Source: Paracyclopina nana
Taxonomy: Eukaryota > Arthropoda > Copepoda > Cyclopoida > Cyclopettidae
Assembly: GCA_019096065.1 (NCBI GenBank)
Contig: JAGUCH010000002.1
Location: 4,600,501-4,664,500 of the forward strand
Direction: 5' to 3'
DNA length: 64,000 nt
Part shown: positions 7,545 through 18,696 of the stretch, piece by piece
Numbering within the stretch: position 1 is the stretch's first letter
Layout of the letters: each line of letters begins with the position of its first letter
Program-made: the position numbers and the translations under genes
The notes under the pieces: model-generated
What the model was told of the DNA's origin: nothing
The model's input: the letters and a program-made list of their open reading frames with translations, nothing else
Database searches by the model: none

Positions 7545-10500
7545 TTAGACACTTGTCTCGCGTTTCGATAGATCGCCAAGGGCTGCCAATTGACTAGAAT
7601 CTGGAAGATCTTCCAATGAGGCTGGCTCTTCTCTGCCTTGGGACAACAAGTCATCCTCATCGTCTCCATTGTTGTCATCCTCCCCTTCAGCCTCAAGGAT
7701 CACTGAGGGAAGCTCAGCGGGCAGTTTCTTGCGCCTCTGCCTTTCTATAGTGTCGAATTGGTCATCGTCACCTAAGTAGTCCTCTTCTTCACCACCATTA
7801 ACATTGTTGTACACGGGCTCTTTTGGCTCCAAAAGCTGCTGCCTGGACCTTTTCCTCGTGGGCTTCTTGTGCCGCTTTTTCCCACTATGCCCAGATCTGC
7901 TACTGCCGACGCTCCACGACGAGACTTTTGACTCGGTCTCATCAGCTTGCTTTCTTGATTTGCCTCTATGGTGTCTGAGATCAGTGGGCCTTGGCAGGCT
8001 CGCCGAGGCGCCTAATAGCCTTTTGGGAGTGCCGACTCCGATCAGAGAGGTGGAGGAAGCAGGGCCCAGATCAAAGGTTGCCATATCACACGGAGCTCCC
8101 ATTCTCATAGTAGAGCTGTCGGTGTAATCCACACTAGCTAAGCTGGCTTCAACTCGCTTAGTGCTGTTGTACTTGACAGGCACGACACTGTACGGATCTG
8201 CCATGACCAGAGGGCTCACTGTCAAATCTTGCACTTGGGGTATATGGCTGTTCGCAGGGGACGAAGTTTTAAAATTGTTTTTCGTGTACACCGAGCTCGG
8301 GGGTGGCAAGGGCAAATGCCGTCTGTCGATGCTGTTGGTGGCGATCGCAGCCGCTGGAAGTGGCCTAGGGGGACACAATTCTACCATATTAGAGGTCATC
8401 TCTTCTTGCTCCTCTAATTTCTGGCTCTTGGAGCATCGTCCTTTGAACACGTCATGCCTGAATATGCAGAAAGTGATGAAAATGTAAACTCCGAAGCCGA
8501 CAGCTAGGACTGCAACCAATACTGATAAAACAAGGCTCATCACAGCGCTGTGTCCCGCCATTTGATATCCAGCCGCTACTTGCGCTCCAGCAATTAGCAA
8601 AAACTGGACCATATGAGAAGCTAAGACGCACTTGGGTCCGGATTCAGCATCGAGCAAACCGCTTCTTTCTTTCGCCACAGCACGTGACGGGGCCAACACA
8701 CACACAGTAGAAAGGCTGAAGCCAATCATGATGGTGAAAATGAGCACACATGGCACAACCAAGGCCCCTATGAAGGCTGGCCCTTGAATGACAAAACAGT
8801 AGCTGGAGGTCTCATAGTGCTCCAGGCTAGTGGCGGCTGTTACTGCAACGATGATAGCAGGCACACCATATGCAACCAAGTAATACCTTGTCAGCGGCCT
8901 GTGCAGAGCCTTTTGATGTTTACCGTCACTGAAAAAGTCCGACTCATTGCACCGGTTGGTGCTAACTTTGCGAAATATGGCGTGAACTCCAACGAGAATC
9001 CACATAAAGCTCGAAATGATGAGGTGATGAAGAGTGATGCCAATAAGTCGGCAAGCCACTTCTTCGTGTGTCTGGTAGACACCCATGATGTACAAGTACA
9101 AGGCTAATACACTCGTGAGCCAAACATTGGGCAAAGAGTGCTTCAGCTCTTGTGCCATTCTTATGACGCCTGCTCTTGATACGAAAGCAGTCAATGAGGC
9201 CAAAACTAGGAGAGTGGCGATCGCACCACCGGCATAAATCACAGGGCTGTGCCACTTGGAAGCAACCATCAGTAGAGGGTCATCAGGGGCGCGCAAGTAT
9301 CTGAGCCCATAATAGCCTAACCTAGAGCAACTGAACCTCACTAGGTCTTTGGACTTGCTCGAGATTTGGCAATGATCTGAATTCCAGGAGCCATAGCCCC
9401 CATTTGCGTATTGGTCCCACCACACTGGCTGAGGCTCGTGATCGACTTTACTCGGGTCTCTCATGATCGCCACATTCACTTGCTCGGTGAGGTTGAAATA
9501 CCTCTTCGATCCTAAAAGTTGGCTACCAATCACTAATGAGGTAACTGACTCGTGCAAGGAGGACTCTGAAGTTGTGGGGAACAGGCTCGAGTTAAGAAAG
9601 GCCGCAAACATGAGCCTAACGGATGACCCATAGGAAGAGAGTTGATGGTCAATTTGGGCGTACACTGACTGGGGTACAACCACTGAAACTAAAAGTTGCT
9701 TGTCAAGGCTCAGTAACGTCTTGTTGTTTTGCACACAGTGGAACACTTTCCTTTGAGGCTGCCGTGGGTACTGCTCGTCTCTAGTGTTATACCATGAGCA
9801 AGTCATTCCCTCGAAACGAGCCATCGGCTTTAAAAAGTACGTTTCAATTGCTAATGTTTCGGAGTGATGGCGGAAAGCAGGCACAGCCACAGTAGTGATG
9901 TTGTCCATAACATTTAGCAGCCTTCGGCAAGCTAGTCCATGTTTCTGGGCCTCGGATAGCAGCTTTGGGGAAATGCCCAAAAATTTTGCCATCATATCCA
10001 TCATGTAATGACCGACCTCGAAGGATTGGGTCAAATAGGGCAGGTAGTTTTCAACAGCCTGGGAAAAGTATACCACGTCCATAGGATTTTGAAATAGCCT
10101 CGGGTCATTTGTGTAGTTGAGTAGCTGCTTCGCGCTTTCCAGCAATGTACTCATTGTGAAGGAGGTGTTCATGGTGGCAAACTTGTGCAGAGTATCAGTG
10201 ACCTCACTCGTATAGGCACACTGAGATACATTGACTGTAGCCGACCATTCCCCGGTGTATCGGCACTGAAGAGTAGCTTCGGCAGCCTCGTGAAAGTTTG
10301 GCTTTCGTTGACACCACTGTTTTAGTGTGGTTCCAGCAAGAGCTGCACTCCAACGATATTGTCCTCTAGAGGTTTCTAATACGATTGGGTTGCACACGGG
10401 CGTGTCTTTTGCCAGTACCAACACGTCCACTGACGCTTTCGAGCCTTCACTGGAAACGCACGTGACTTTTCCCTTGAAGGCCTTTTCAAGCCTGGAGATT

Positions 10501-11480
10501 GTCAGTACACTGTGACCTGCGGCTTGAGTGATTCGAATGACATCTGATTTGATCGATAACGGGTTGTCGTTCACAAGCCAATTCAAGCTTCCTGACGATG
10601 ACTCTTGTTGGCAATGGAATGTTAGCTCGTCTCCCTCAAACACTGCTTGAGCATGCGAAGGGCTCAAATGCAATGAGCCAGAAGAAAATAATTTAGGAGA
10701 TTCTTGGCGCTCTCCATATGCCTCAATGCCACACTGCAAATCTGAGTCTACTAATTTCTTAATCGGTATGTCCGCCAATGGCGAAGGTGTGGAGCATCTG
10801 GTTCTAGCAACATTCGCCAAAATATTAGGCTGCACTGAGGTCCACTTGACCAACCATTTGAGATTACAGTCACATTTTAGAGGATTTTCAGAGATCTCGA
10901 GCTAAGAAAAAATGGAACGGTTGATAATTTAGCAGTGACATGCAATGCAGAATCTTACTTTAGATAATGAATGGAGGGTGTCAAAGCTGCTGGCCTCCAG
11001 TAGTTCAATGTTGTTGTCAGTGAGTTTCAGTCTTTGTAAGGAAGCCAAACCAGCAAAAGTGTCCTTAGCAACTCTCTTCAAATTGTTACGCGAGAGATCT
11101 AACACTTCCAGCTTAGGCAGCGTTCTGAACGCACCCCCTTCAATTGTGTTGATTTTGTTGCCTTGCAGATCAAGTTTTTGTAAGTGAACCAGACCAGCAA
11201 ATGTATTCTGGGTGATTTCCCTCAACCCATACTTGGCAAGATCGAGTTGAATCGTGTTAGCTGGAAGCTTTATGTCAAAAGTCCCTGTCGCAGACAATGT
11301 GGGATGGCAGTTAACCTTGAGTCCTTGGCCGCCGGGTAGTCCATCCACTGCTTTTGAATCACAAAAGCAGCCAATTGGGCAGATAGTGGAATCTTCTGAG
11401 CCATTGGCAAATGAAATCACAATCGACAGAAAGAGGAGGTACAGCTGGCCTCCATAGCTAAATGGAGCCATTGCGGTCAC
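7545..11480 (-). CDS. Adhesion G-protein-coupled receptor, ADGRA (GPR124/125) type
   Basis: Two exons, 10959-11480 and 7545-10901 (phase-0 intron, GTAAGA...TTCTTAG), give 1292 aa. In order: signal peptide (about 1-27), LRR N-cap with four Cys and leucine-rich repeats (about 35-175), LRR C-cap starting NPLKCDCN, one Ig domain (about 240-310), a hormone-receptor-like Cys region, GAIN domain, seven transmembrane helices (about 735-1000), and a long cytoplasmic tail with basic KRHKKPTRKRSR and acidic stretches. The last residues ETSV form a class I PDZ ligand like the ETTV of vertebrate GPR124/125. LRR+Ig+HormR+GAIN+7TM is diagnostic for ADGRA, which in vertebrates acts as a Wnt7/RECK co-receptor and binds DLG proteins. 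The GPS has CSRLGYYGL instead of a His-Leu-Ser/Thr cleavage triad, so self-cleavage is doubtful. Confidence 0.93.
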
Positions 11481-11900
11481 TTCAAGTTCAGGAATTCATT
11501 CCAGAAAAATTTCAAATAGCTTTTTCCTTTCTCTCTGCTTCGTCGGCTTGTTTTGGAGTTTGATGCAAAATTGTGGGGAGGGTCAGCGGCTCGGCTTTAC
11601 GCTTTTTCATAAATATATAGCCAAAACTGATCGCGAAGCGCCAAAAGTAATAATTAAAATCATTCAATAAACACGATTGATGCTTAGTTAAAATGGCTAA
11701 TTTCTGGTTAAACAATGATATTTCTTTAAAAAACAACCGATCGATTTCGCGAGATTTGTTTTCTTTAGCAAAAAGTTCTAAGGAAAGTTCTCCCAGATAA
11801 CTCTGTTCAGATAAAGGAAAACAAAAACAAGATTGATAATAGCAGTTGCAAAAGCTTTCTTTTCTTGAATCATGTTAACATCGTTTTCGCCGATTTCATT
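11481..11900. promoter_or_regulatory. Divergent promoter region between ADGRA-like gene and VPS25
   Basis: About 420 bp separates two divergent start codons. It is AT-rich with no coding frame of note and must hold both 5' leaders. A TAAATATATAG stretch (about 11610-11620) is TATA-like; its assignment to either gene is uncertain. Confidence 0.35.
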
Positions 11901-12481
11901 ATGAGCGAAAACGTTGAGTTTCCCTGGCAGCATAGCTTTCCGCCATTTTATACTCTTCAACCGAACGGTGAAACTCGTAAGAAACAACTAGAGGCTTGGC
12001 GCACCATAGTCCTCGATTACTGTCAAAAGAAAGGATTGACCAGCCTCGATCTCACCGAGGCTGCACAATCGGAGCTGTTCAATAACGGCTCTATTCAAAG
12101 AAGGTAATAGTCCTCTGTTTACCCTGTATTTTTCCATGACTGAAGTCTTTGTCCTCCAGGCTGTCAGACGACGCCCTTCGTGCTGTGTTTAAAGAACTTG
12201 AGGACAAAGGCAACCTTGAGTGGACAGACAAAGGCCGGACGAGGTGCAACGTCTACTGGAGGTCGCTTGATGAATGGGGTGCTCTCATTTATAACTACGT
12301 CAAGCAAAAAGGCCAAATCAACGCAGTTTGTACGCTTTATGAACTGACCGAGGGATCCGACGTTGTTGGTCAGCCTTTTCACGGTCTCGACGAGTCCGTT
12401 CTGATCAAAAGCCTCAAAACTCTCGAGGCTCAGAAGAAGGCAGAGATTTTTCCGAACAACGAAGGCGTCAAATTCTTCTAG
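11901..12481 (+). CDS. VPS25: ESCRT-II subunit VPS25
   Basis: Exons 11901-12103 and 12160-12481, joined across a 56-bp intron (GTAATA...CCTCCAG, phase 2), give 174 aa, nearly the length of human VPS25. ESCRT-II sorts ubiquitinated cargo into multivesicular endosomes; two VPS25 copies bind VPS22/VPS36 and recruit ESCRT-III. The N-terminal motif FPPFYTLQPN is the conserved PPxY-like segment that contacts the partner subunits, followed by two winged-helix domains (about 15-90 and 95-174, the second with GFxGLDE-like FHGLDES). The TAG stop (12479-12481) is followed after only three bases by the ATG of the GalNAc-transferase gene, and the stop lies inside a good 3' splice-site sequence (TTCTTCTAG). 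Confidence 0.96.
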
Positions 12482-12484
12482 AGC

Positions 12485-14227
12485 ATGATGTTTCCACGAG
12501 TGGCCGCAGCTGTCAAGTTCGGCCTTTTACTGACGTTTGTCCTGCTATTCCTCTACCTTCATTCGAACTATGTTCATACAACTTCTGACCCTTCCTCTGC
12601 ATACGTGAATGGTCCAAGCATACGCGAGAAGCTTATGCCCAAACTGACGCACGTGGAGCCCTGGGATGAGATAGGGGCCGCCCGCAATGCAGAGGATATA
12701 AAAATGCGAGAAAACGGCTACAAGTTGTTCGCATTCAATACCCTTGTAAGCTCACGTCTGAGCCTCCACAGAGACATCCCTGATACAAGGCATAAGGCTT
12801 GTCGCATCTTGACTTACCCCACAGATCTTCCTTCTGCCTCGGTTGTGATATGCTTCTTTCGAGAAGACCTGTCCACTTTGCTACGCACCATTCATAGTGT
12901 CATAGACAGGTCGCCTAGAAGTGCACTCAAAGAAATCATCCTTGTCAACGACCGAACAGATATCGACATTTTGCCCAACGTGACTGCTCATTTAGAAGCC
13001 AATCAACTCACTAATTTAGTAAAGCTAGTGACCGCTCCAGAAAGGCTTGGCCTTATCAGAGCCCGCATTTTTGGGGCTCGTCTGGCGAAGGGGGATGTCT
13101 TGGTGTTTCTAGATAGCCATGTGGAAGCCAATGTGCAATGGCTGGAGCCACTACTTGCTCGAATCAAAGAAGACAGAACCCACGTTGTTACTCCAATAAT
13201 TGATATTGTCAATGCTGATACCTTCAAATATGAGCCGAGTCCACTAGTCCGTGGAGGCTTCAATTGGGGCCTCAATTTCAAATGGGATCCCATACCGAGA
13301 TCAGAGCTGCTGACAGAGGCAGACTTCGCCAAACCGTTCAAATCACCTACCATGGCGGGTGGCCTTTTCGCCATGGATAGGCTGTACTTCCATGAGCTTG
13401 GTGAATATGATCCTGGCATGCAAATCTGGGGCGGGGAGAACCTCGAGTTGTCATTTAGGGTTTGGATGTGCGGAGGGACTTTGGAAATTGTCCCTTGCTC
13501 CAGAGTTGGCCACGTTTTTCGCAAGCGAAGACCATATGGATCCTCTGCTGGCGATGAAGACACCATGATCAGGAACTCGCTGAGAGTGGCAAAAGTGTGG
13601 ATGGATGATTACATCAAGCACTACTTTAAAGTTAATGACCATGCAAAAGATGTCTACTTTGGCAACATCACTGAACGCATTGAGCTGAGAAAGAAGCTCA
13701 ACTGCAAGGATTTTCAGTGGTACATGGATAATGTTTATCCCAGCCTGAAACCAGAATCCGCTTCAGACCCAAACCCTGACCGCAAGTTTGAGAGATGGGA
13801 CCAAAGGACCAGGAATTATGAGAAGAAATTTGCAATTCGCTTGAGCAGCACAAAGCTGTGCATACAGAGTGACGGGAATTTTGGTGAAAAGAAGGCTGGA
13901 CTGGTTTTGTCGTATTGTCTGCCAGAGACCAAAGGTCAATCATTCTACCTAACAGACAAGTCTGAGCTGGTACTCGCAAGGTTGCTCTGCGTAGATGCCT
14001 CCAAGTCGAGGCCAAGGCTGATGAAGTGTCACGAAATGGGAGGAGAGCAAGAATGGAAGATTCGCGACAACGGAGAGCGCGCCGCCGTTTACAACATGGC
14101 TGCAGGCCTTTGTTTGACCGCTGACACCGTAAAGGCTGGTGGTCATATTAATTTGGGTGTATGCTCTGATAAAAGCCATATGTGGTCGCTCATAAGTTTG
14201 AAGGACGACTTAATAAAAGAACTGTGA
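12485..14227 (+). CDS. Polypeptide N-acetylgalactosaminyltransferase
   Basis: An intronless 580-aa Golgi enzyme that starts mucin-type O-glycosylation by moving GalNAc from UDP-GalNAc to Ser/Thr. It is a type II membrane protein: short cytosolic tail, transmembrane anchor at about residues 11-28 (VKFGLLLTFVLLFLYLH), stem, and GT-A catalytic domain. The metal-binding DxH is in FLDSHVEAN (about residue 214). The Gal/GalNAc-T motif reads from GGLFAMDR through WGGENLELSFRVWMCGG. A ricin-type lectin domain follows at about 450-575, with CVDAS and CLTAD repeats. Features resemble the GALNT11/Pgant35A group, but I do not assign the subtype. The ATG at 12485 (MMFPR) lies three bases after the VPS25 stop. 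No poly(A) signal or promoter space exists between them, so co-transcription is likely. A later start would lose the membrane anchor. Confidence 0.94.
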   Translation: MMFPRVAAAVKFGLLLTFVLLFLYLHSNYVHTTSDPSSAYVNGPSIREKLMPKLTHVEPWDEIGAARNAEDIKMRENGYKLFAFNTLVSSRLSLHRDIPDTRHKACRILTYPTDLPSASVVICFFREDLSTLLRTIHSVIDRSPRSALKEIILVNDRTDIDILPNVTAHLEANQLTNLVKLVTAPERLGLIRARIFGARLAKGDVLVFLDSHVEANVQWLEPLLARIKEDRTHVVTPIIDIVNADTFKYEPSPLVRGGFNWGLNFKWDPIPRSELLTEADFAKPFKSPTMAGGLFAMDRLYFHELGEYDPGMQIWGGENLELSFRVWMCGGTLEIVPCSRVGHVFRKRRPYGSSAGDEDTMIRNSLRVAKVWMDDYIKHYFKVNDHAKDVYFGNITERIELRKKLNCKDFQWYMDNVYPSLKPESASDPNPDRKFERWDQRTRNYEKKFAIRLSSTKLCIQSDGNFGEKKAGLVLSYCLPETKGQSFYLTDKSELVLARLLCVDASKSRPRLMKCHEMGGEQEWKIRDNGERAAVYNMAAGLCLTADTVKAGGHINLGVCSDKSHMWSLISLKDDLIKEL

Positions 14228-14347
14228 TGAAGGTTTCAGCAAAGTGTTGTATTTGCTTTTCTATCACAAATTAACAGGTCCATAAATATATAGTAGCATA
14301 TTGAAGAGCAGAAGAAAAGCTCCTAAGTCAATTTGAAAAGATCATCA
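14228..14347. other. Shared 3' intergenic region, GALNT and CEP170-like genes
   Basis: About 120 bp between convergent stop codons. The 3' UTRs of both genes must be short or overlap. A CATAAATATATAG stretch near 14280 could serve as a weak poly(A) signal on the plus strand. Confidence 0.35.
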
Positions 14348-17300
14348 TCACATTTCTGATTCACTTCTCTCAAGGGTTTGCAAGGCTTGCTCCACTTTTT
14401 TGAGGTTTCTCAGGGTGCCCGCCAATTCTCTGGAAGTCCTTTTTGACGGAGATACTGGAGGATCAATATCGTCTAGTACGTAAAGCTGAAAATATAATTA
14501 ATCAGCGTTGGATCTTCATGGGCATATTCAGGATGTTAATAATTCATTTTTTGTTGACCTTGATTTCATCCACAGCAATCCCAAAAATTGGATCAAATTT
14601 TCAAAATAATTGTTATTATTGTGAAAATTCCAAAAAAAAGTGCCTATTATTGGCTAATTTTTGGCTATTTTGAGTCTATTTTCTGAGATAGCCACATTTG
14701 GCTATTTTAGGCAAACATCTGGCTACAACCCGCTCCAATTTTCTGGTCACCCTGAATTACACGCACGCAAAAGAACCAAAAATTTCAGAGTTATCAACGG
14801 TGTTCGGAAACGACCAAAGTGGTCGTTTTTGACTTACTTTGGTCGGGAAGAAAATTGGTGGTCGGAAAAGTGGTCGTTTTTTAAACTGACCAAAACTAGC
14901 TAAAAATAGGCACTTTTAGTCAAAAAAGGACCAACATTCCAATTTAAAATTGCACATTTATCCTTTGGGAAACAATCTTAGATATAGAAACTTAGCAAAT
15001 AAGATGAATAGAAATTAAAAAGATTAATATGAAATTAAAGATTGATATAGATGAGAAACAGCTTTACGTGAGTACGGCTACTTTTATGCTCAGAGTTGCG
15101 ACATCAATATGAAAAATCCGAATTTCTTGTAAACATTTTCCTAAGTGACATATTTTTTACAACAAACATTGCTTGAAAAGATTTTGTAGATAAAAAAAGG
15201 ACATTCTAAGCCTAAATTGTGTGAGTTTCGTCCGTTTTTGTATAGGTGGTCAGAAAAGTGGTAGTTTTTGGCCAAAAAGGTGGTCGGAAGCCTAAAAATC
15301 CGTTGATAACTGAAAAATTCGGCTCGCACAAACGACGTAATCCCCCTCCGCTACGTTAGCTGATTTGCAGGGCAGACGAGTTAATTCACCTACGTGCACT
15401 CCTTCCTTAGCGGCACGATATGCCGATCGGAAAATAAAGAAATTACCAGAGTTTGCAGCATGGCTTCCTCTTCCTTGTCTCGCGTCCTTTCTTGCAAGGA
15501 CTTAACCAGTTTGCCTGAGAGCACGCACAGCTTGGTAGAGACTGAGAAAATGGTGCTGATGACTAAGTTATCAAGCGCTTCTAATTTAGATCCTGATTGG
15601 GTGGAAGAAGATGATCCATTAGTATTTCTGCTGGGTGGAGTTCGCTTTTGTCTTCGAGGAGCTACTACTCCACCCGAGTCATAGGCCAAAAATAGTTCAT
15701 CCTCGTTGACCTCGTACAATCTCGGCTCCTGCTGATCATCGTCATCGTCTTCGTCGTTGAAGTCTTCTTCTGAGCTGTACACTGAATGCGTCACGCGGCT
15801 CGTACCATCAGGGTAATGGAAGCTCGCAGACCTCTTGTGCATCTGGTTTGAGCTCGTGTTTGGCTCCTCAGAAGCGCTAGCACAATTATTTGAGGTCGTT
15901 CTGGCAACCGCAGCCTTCGGATGCTGCTTTTTGGGAGATGTCGAGGCAGCTGCGGTAGCAGACTTCATCGGATTGTAGTTTTTCCTTCGCTTCCAGGCCT
16001 GCAAATAAAGAGAGGCGCTCAATGTCTCTTTCTTTGAGCTAAGTCTTATTTGCGGTTGTACCTGAAATTCAGCCTCTTTGCTTGATAGGCTCGAAGTGCT
16101 GCGACCTCCGTTTTGAGACATCACATTGGTTTTGAATGGTGGCCTCCGAACTGGCACGTGTCCTAAGGATTGAGGCTGTTGCTGGGGAAGATCACATTTG
16201 TTATTCTGTCTGAGGCTGTGGCGTCCGCCGTCACTTCTAATCATAGCTATGCGAGGGTTGGAGAGGCCGCTGCCCCGCGAAAAGGAGGCCGCGCTTTCCA
16301 CATCAGAGCTCTCATCTGTGTATTGCAACTGATCTCTAGAGGTCTTCGCCCTCGATTTTGCCATGGACTTTAGAGGGTCATAGTTTTTCCGCCTCTGCCA
16401 CTGTTGAGCGGCCAAATCTTTGGCCTCTTTGGCCTTTGCAGCTGCACTGTTAGCGGACCTCCTCGTCTCGGAGGAGGCCGTTTTAGGCCTTCTTTTTTCG
16501 CTGCTTGTGGTTGGCCGGATGGGCTCTTTTCTCTCCTCTGCTGAGCTCGAGATCCTGGCCTCCATGGCTGTCATGAGGCTGATGGTGTCCCGCAAGTAAT
16601 CATTTGTGCTGTCATCATCTTCGTCATTAGGCTCGTGATACTGCAAAAAGAGAAACTCTACACGTCACCATCTGCATCAATTAGTGAAGCTGAATATACA
16701 TAAAATGTGCTAACAATAAGATGCAAAATTTAATTTCCGCCAAACCGCCGCATCGCGTTGGAGTGGAGGCAGTTTCGCGGAAAATCCTTGGTTTGTTGAC
16801 CCTACAAAAATGTTACCTGATTTTGGTAGCCGTTCACGAGGCGCAAGGGCGTGGGCGGTAACCGTCGTCGTTGGCCTGAGCTGGATCGTCCTCCCTCGTG
16901 CTCAAGATCCTCTTCAAGCTCCTGAATAGGATTGTCCTCAGCAAACGAGTTGGAAGCCCACACCGAAACCCACTCTCTTGAGCACATTTTGTCATCGTCA
17001 GGCACTCCAAAGGCTCGATGGATCTCTTTGTCCCGATTGGCCACTTTTTCCGCAATGGCCTTATCCTCTAGCTCGTCCTCGATAGTGTAGGTGCCAGCGT
17101 CGCTGGTGGCATCGTGCTTATTGTGGTCCCCTGCGGCGGCCTCGGCGTTGGCAATGTTGTTCTCCTCGTCCAGGATAATGTCAGCCTTGACGGCATTGGT
17201 GTTGTCTTTTATGTTGGCGAGCAGTTTTTGCTTGATTTTGGCTGGAGCAAACCTGCCAATGCTATCACGGAGGGCCAACTTCTTCTCCTCGCTGTCAGTG

Positions 17301-17371
17301 TCGCCAAAATCGACGGTGAAGGCCATGGGCCTGGGAGAGGGACAGCCCTCCTCTTTTGTGTCACTCGCCAT
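14348..17371 (-). CDS. CEP170-family centrosomal protein, no FHA domain
   Basis: Exons 16817-17371, 15447-16640 and 14348-14485 give 628 aa; the last 46-codon exon lies beyond a 961-bp intron. A 63-nt in-frame stretch (15999-16061) has GTACAA...TTTGCAG borders and is probably a further intron (607 aa). CEP170 proteins sit at subdistal appendages and spindle microtubules and bind KIF2-type kinesins. Support: AFTVDFGD near residue 18; TYTIEDE and the following HRAFGV region; two copies of the basic motif WQRRKNYDPLKS / AWKRRKNYNPMKS; and a C-terminal helical region ending RELAGTLRNLKKVEQALQ. Vertebrate CEP170 starts with an FHA domain. Here the ATG at 17371 is preceded in frame by TGA, so FHA is absent. 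A CTTCAG acceptor-like site lies 6 nt upstream of the ATG. Confidence 0.78.
14486..15446 (-). repeat. Large CEP170 intron with an inverted-repeat element
   Basis: This 961-bp intron is far longer than its neighbours. It contains inverted arms near 14775-14797 and 15301-15325 (AGTTATCAACGG against CCGTTGATAACT), with GTGGTCGGAAAAGTGGTCG-like stretches next to both arms (about 14860 and about 15245). A MITE of about 550 bp probably expanded the intron. It holds no convincing coding sequence. Confidence 0.55.
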
Positions 17372-18696
17372 AGTTCACTGAAGGGAGCGTCAATTGACCT
17401 TGTCCATCTCCAAATATGGATTAAAAAACGGGACTCAGACTTCCTGCACAGCCACGTCAAGGCTCATGACTCTGTCCAATGATTTTGTCGTTGCTTGATC
17501 TGGTGATCAAGTGTGACACCAAAAATGTTTCTAGCAAGATTGCCACTTTCACTGCTGCTGATGTTCACCTTAGGAAATCCAGTACTGCATTGAAGACCGC
17601 TCAGAGTTGTTCCTGCACTGTCCGCACCGCCTTATCTACTAGGTTACAGTCAACTACTGTGCTGCTACTACAACTTCTTCTTTCCCAGGAGGAGCAACTA
17701 ACGCCGCCTAGTGGCAAGCTGAAACTTTTTTACACTCCACATATTTTGCATGAGTCATACACTCGCACTCCACGCACACCACAATATGGGACATGATCGG
17801 TTCCAAAGCTGTCGAAAATGTTTTCAAGAGTGAAAGTTTTGTCGTCTCATTATGATCGATTTCAAGCTGTAGATCGTCGTCTACTTCCCTTTGAAGGAAG
17901 CCAGTAGTCAATTTGATGGACAGGGCATGGTTGTTACAGCAATGACAGTAATTGAAATATATGGCGAGATCTATGAGCAGCGAGTGCAGAGGGGAAAAAA
18001 ACGATATTTACGACTTGAGCGAAAAACTACTCGATTGTCATTCTTGCTATTTTTCTGAACATAAAAATATAGGAATTTAAAAAAATACTGTGATTGCTCA
18101 AGAAAAATATTTTACCAACAACTTTACGCTCCCTGAGTGCAAAGGTGGATATGCTAGATTGCATTCTAAACGATACGAGATAATGAGCCGAAGTAGTCTA
18201 ATTATCCTGGTTTTGGCAGTCATGCACTCATGCACATTTGACCAAAACCTGCATGCCGCTCTTTGCAAGACTGTTGAAAAGTGTGAGAGTTAATATGACA
18301 GCAAAGCTTAGCGGTAATGATGCTCCTTTTGATATATTAACATTGCGACCTGCATACACCTCTGCTACCAAAAATTCGCCCCACATTACAAAAACGCTCA
18401 TTTATAAGTCGGTTGAAAAAATGGGGTCATGAGAACCAACAAGAGTAAACCTCACTTCACACGTAGCATAAAGAGGAGCATTTCTAGGGTTGCAACTACA
18501 ACAGGTTTCTTTTAACCTAGATGACTCATTTTGCGCATTAAGGCATTAATTCATTATGAGGCATTGTAGTGAGTCATGGTCTCGATTCACCTAATTCTGG
18601 GAGGTTAAGTACATTTTCGTTGGGAAAACTGTAATTTTCAACCATTACTATCTGGTTTCGCAATGGATCTGACGCTAATAAAAATATTTATTGGAT
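17372..18696. other. Intergenic region between CEP170-like and zinc-finger genes
   Basis: About 1.3 kb without a credible gene. It should contain the CEP170-like promoter (next to 17372) and the zinc-finger gene's 3' UTR. A perfect 7-bp-stem hairpin CTTGATC-TGGT-GATCAAG lies at 17494-17511. The open frames here are short and show no recognisable domains. Confidence 0.4.

Noticed and set aside
7804..8487. Two plus-strand ORFs of about 107 codons
   Set aside because: They lie entirely antisense to the ADGRA-like coding exon and have no domain.
12479..12488. VPS25-GALNT as one fused protein by stop readthrough
   Set aside because: VPS25 and the GALNT frame differ (stop at 12479-12481, ATG at 12485), so readthrough would not enter the GALNT frame.
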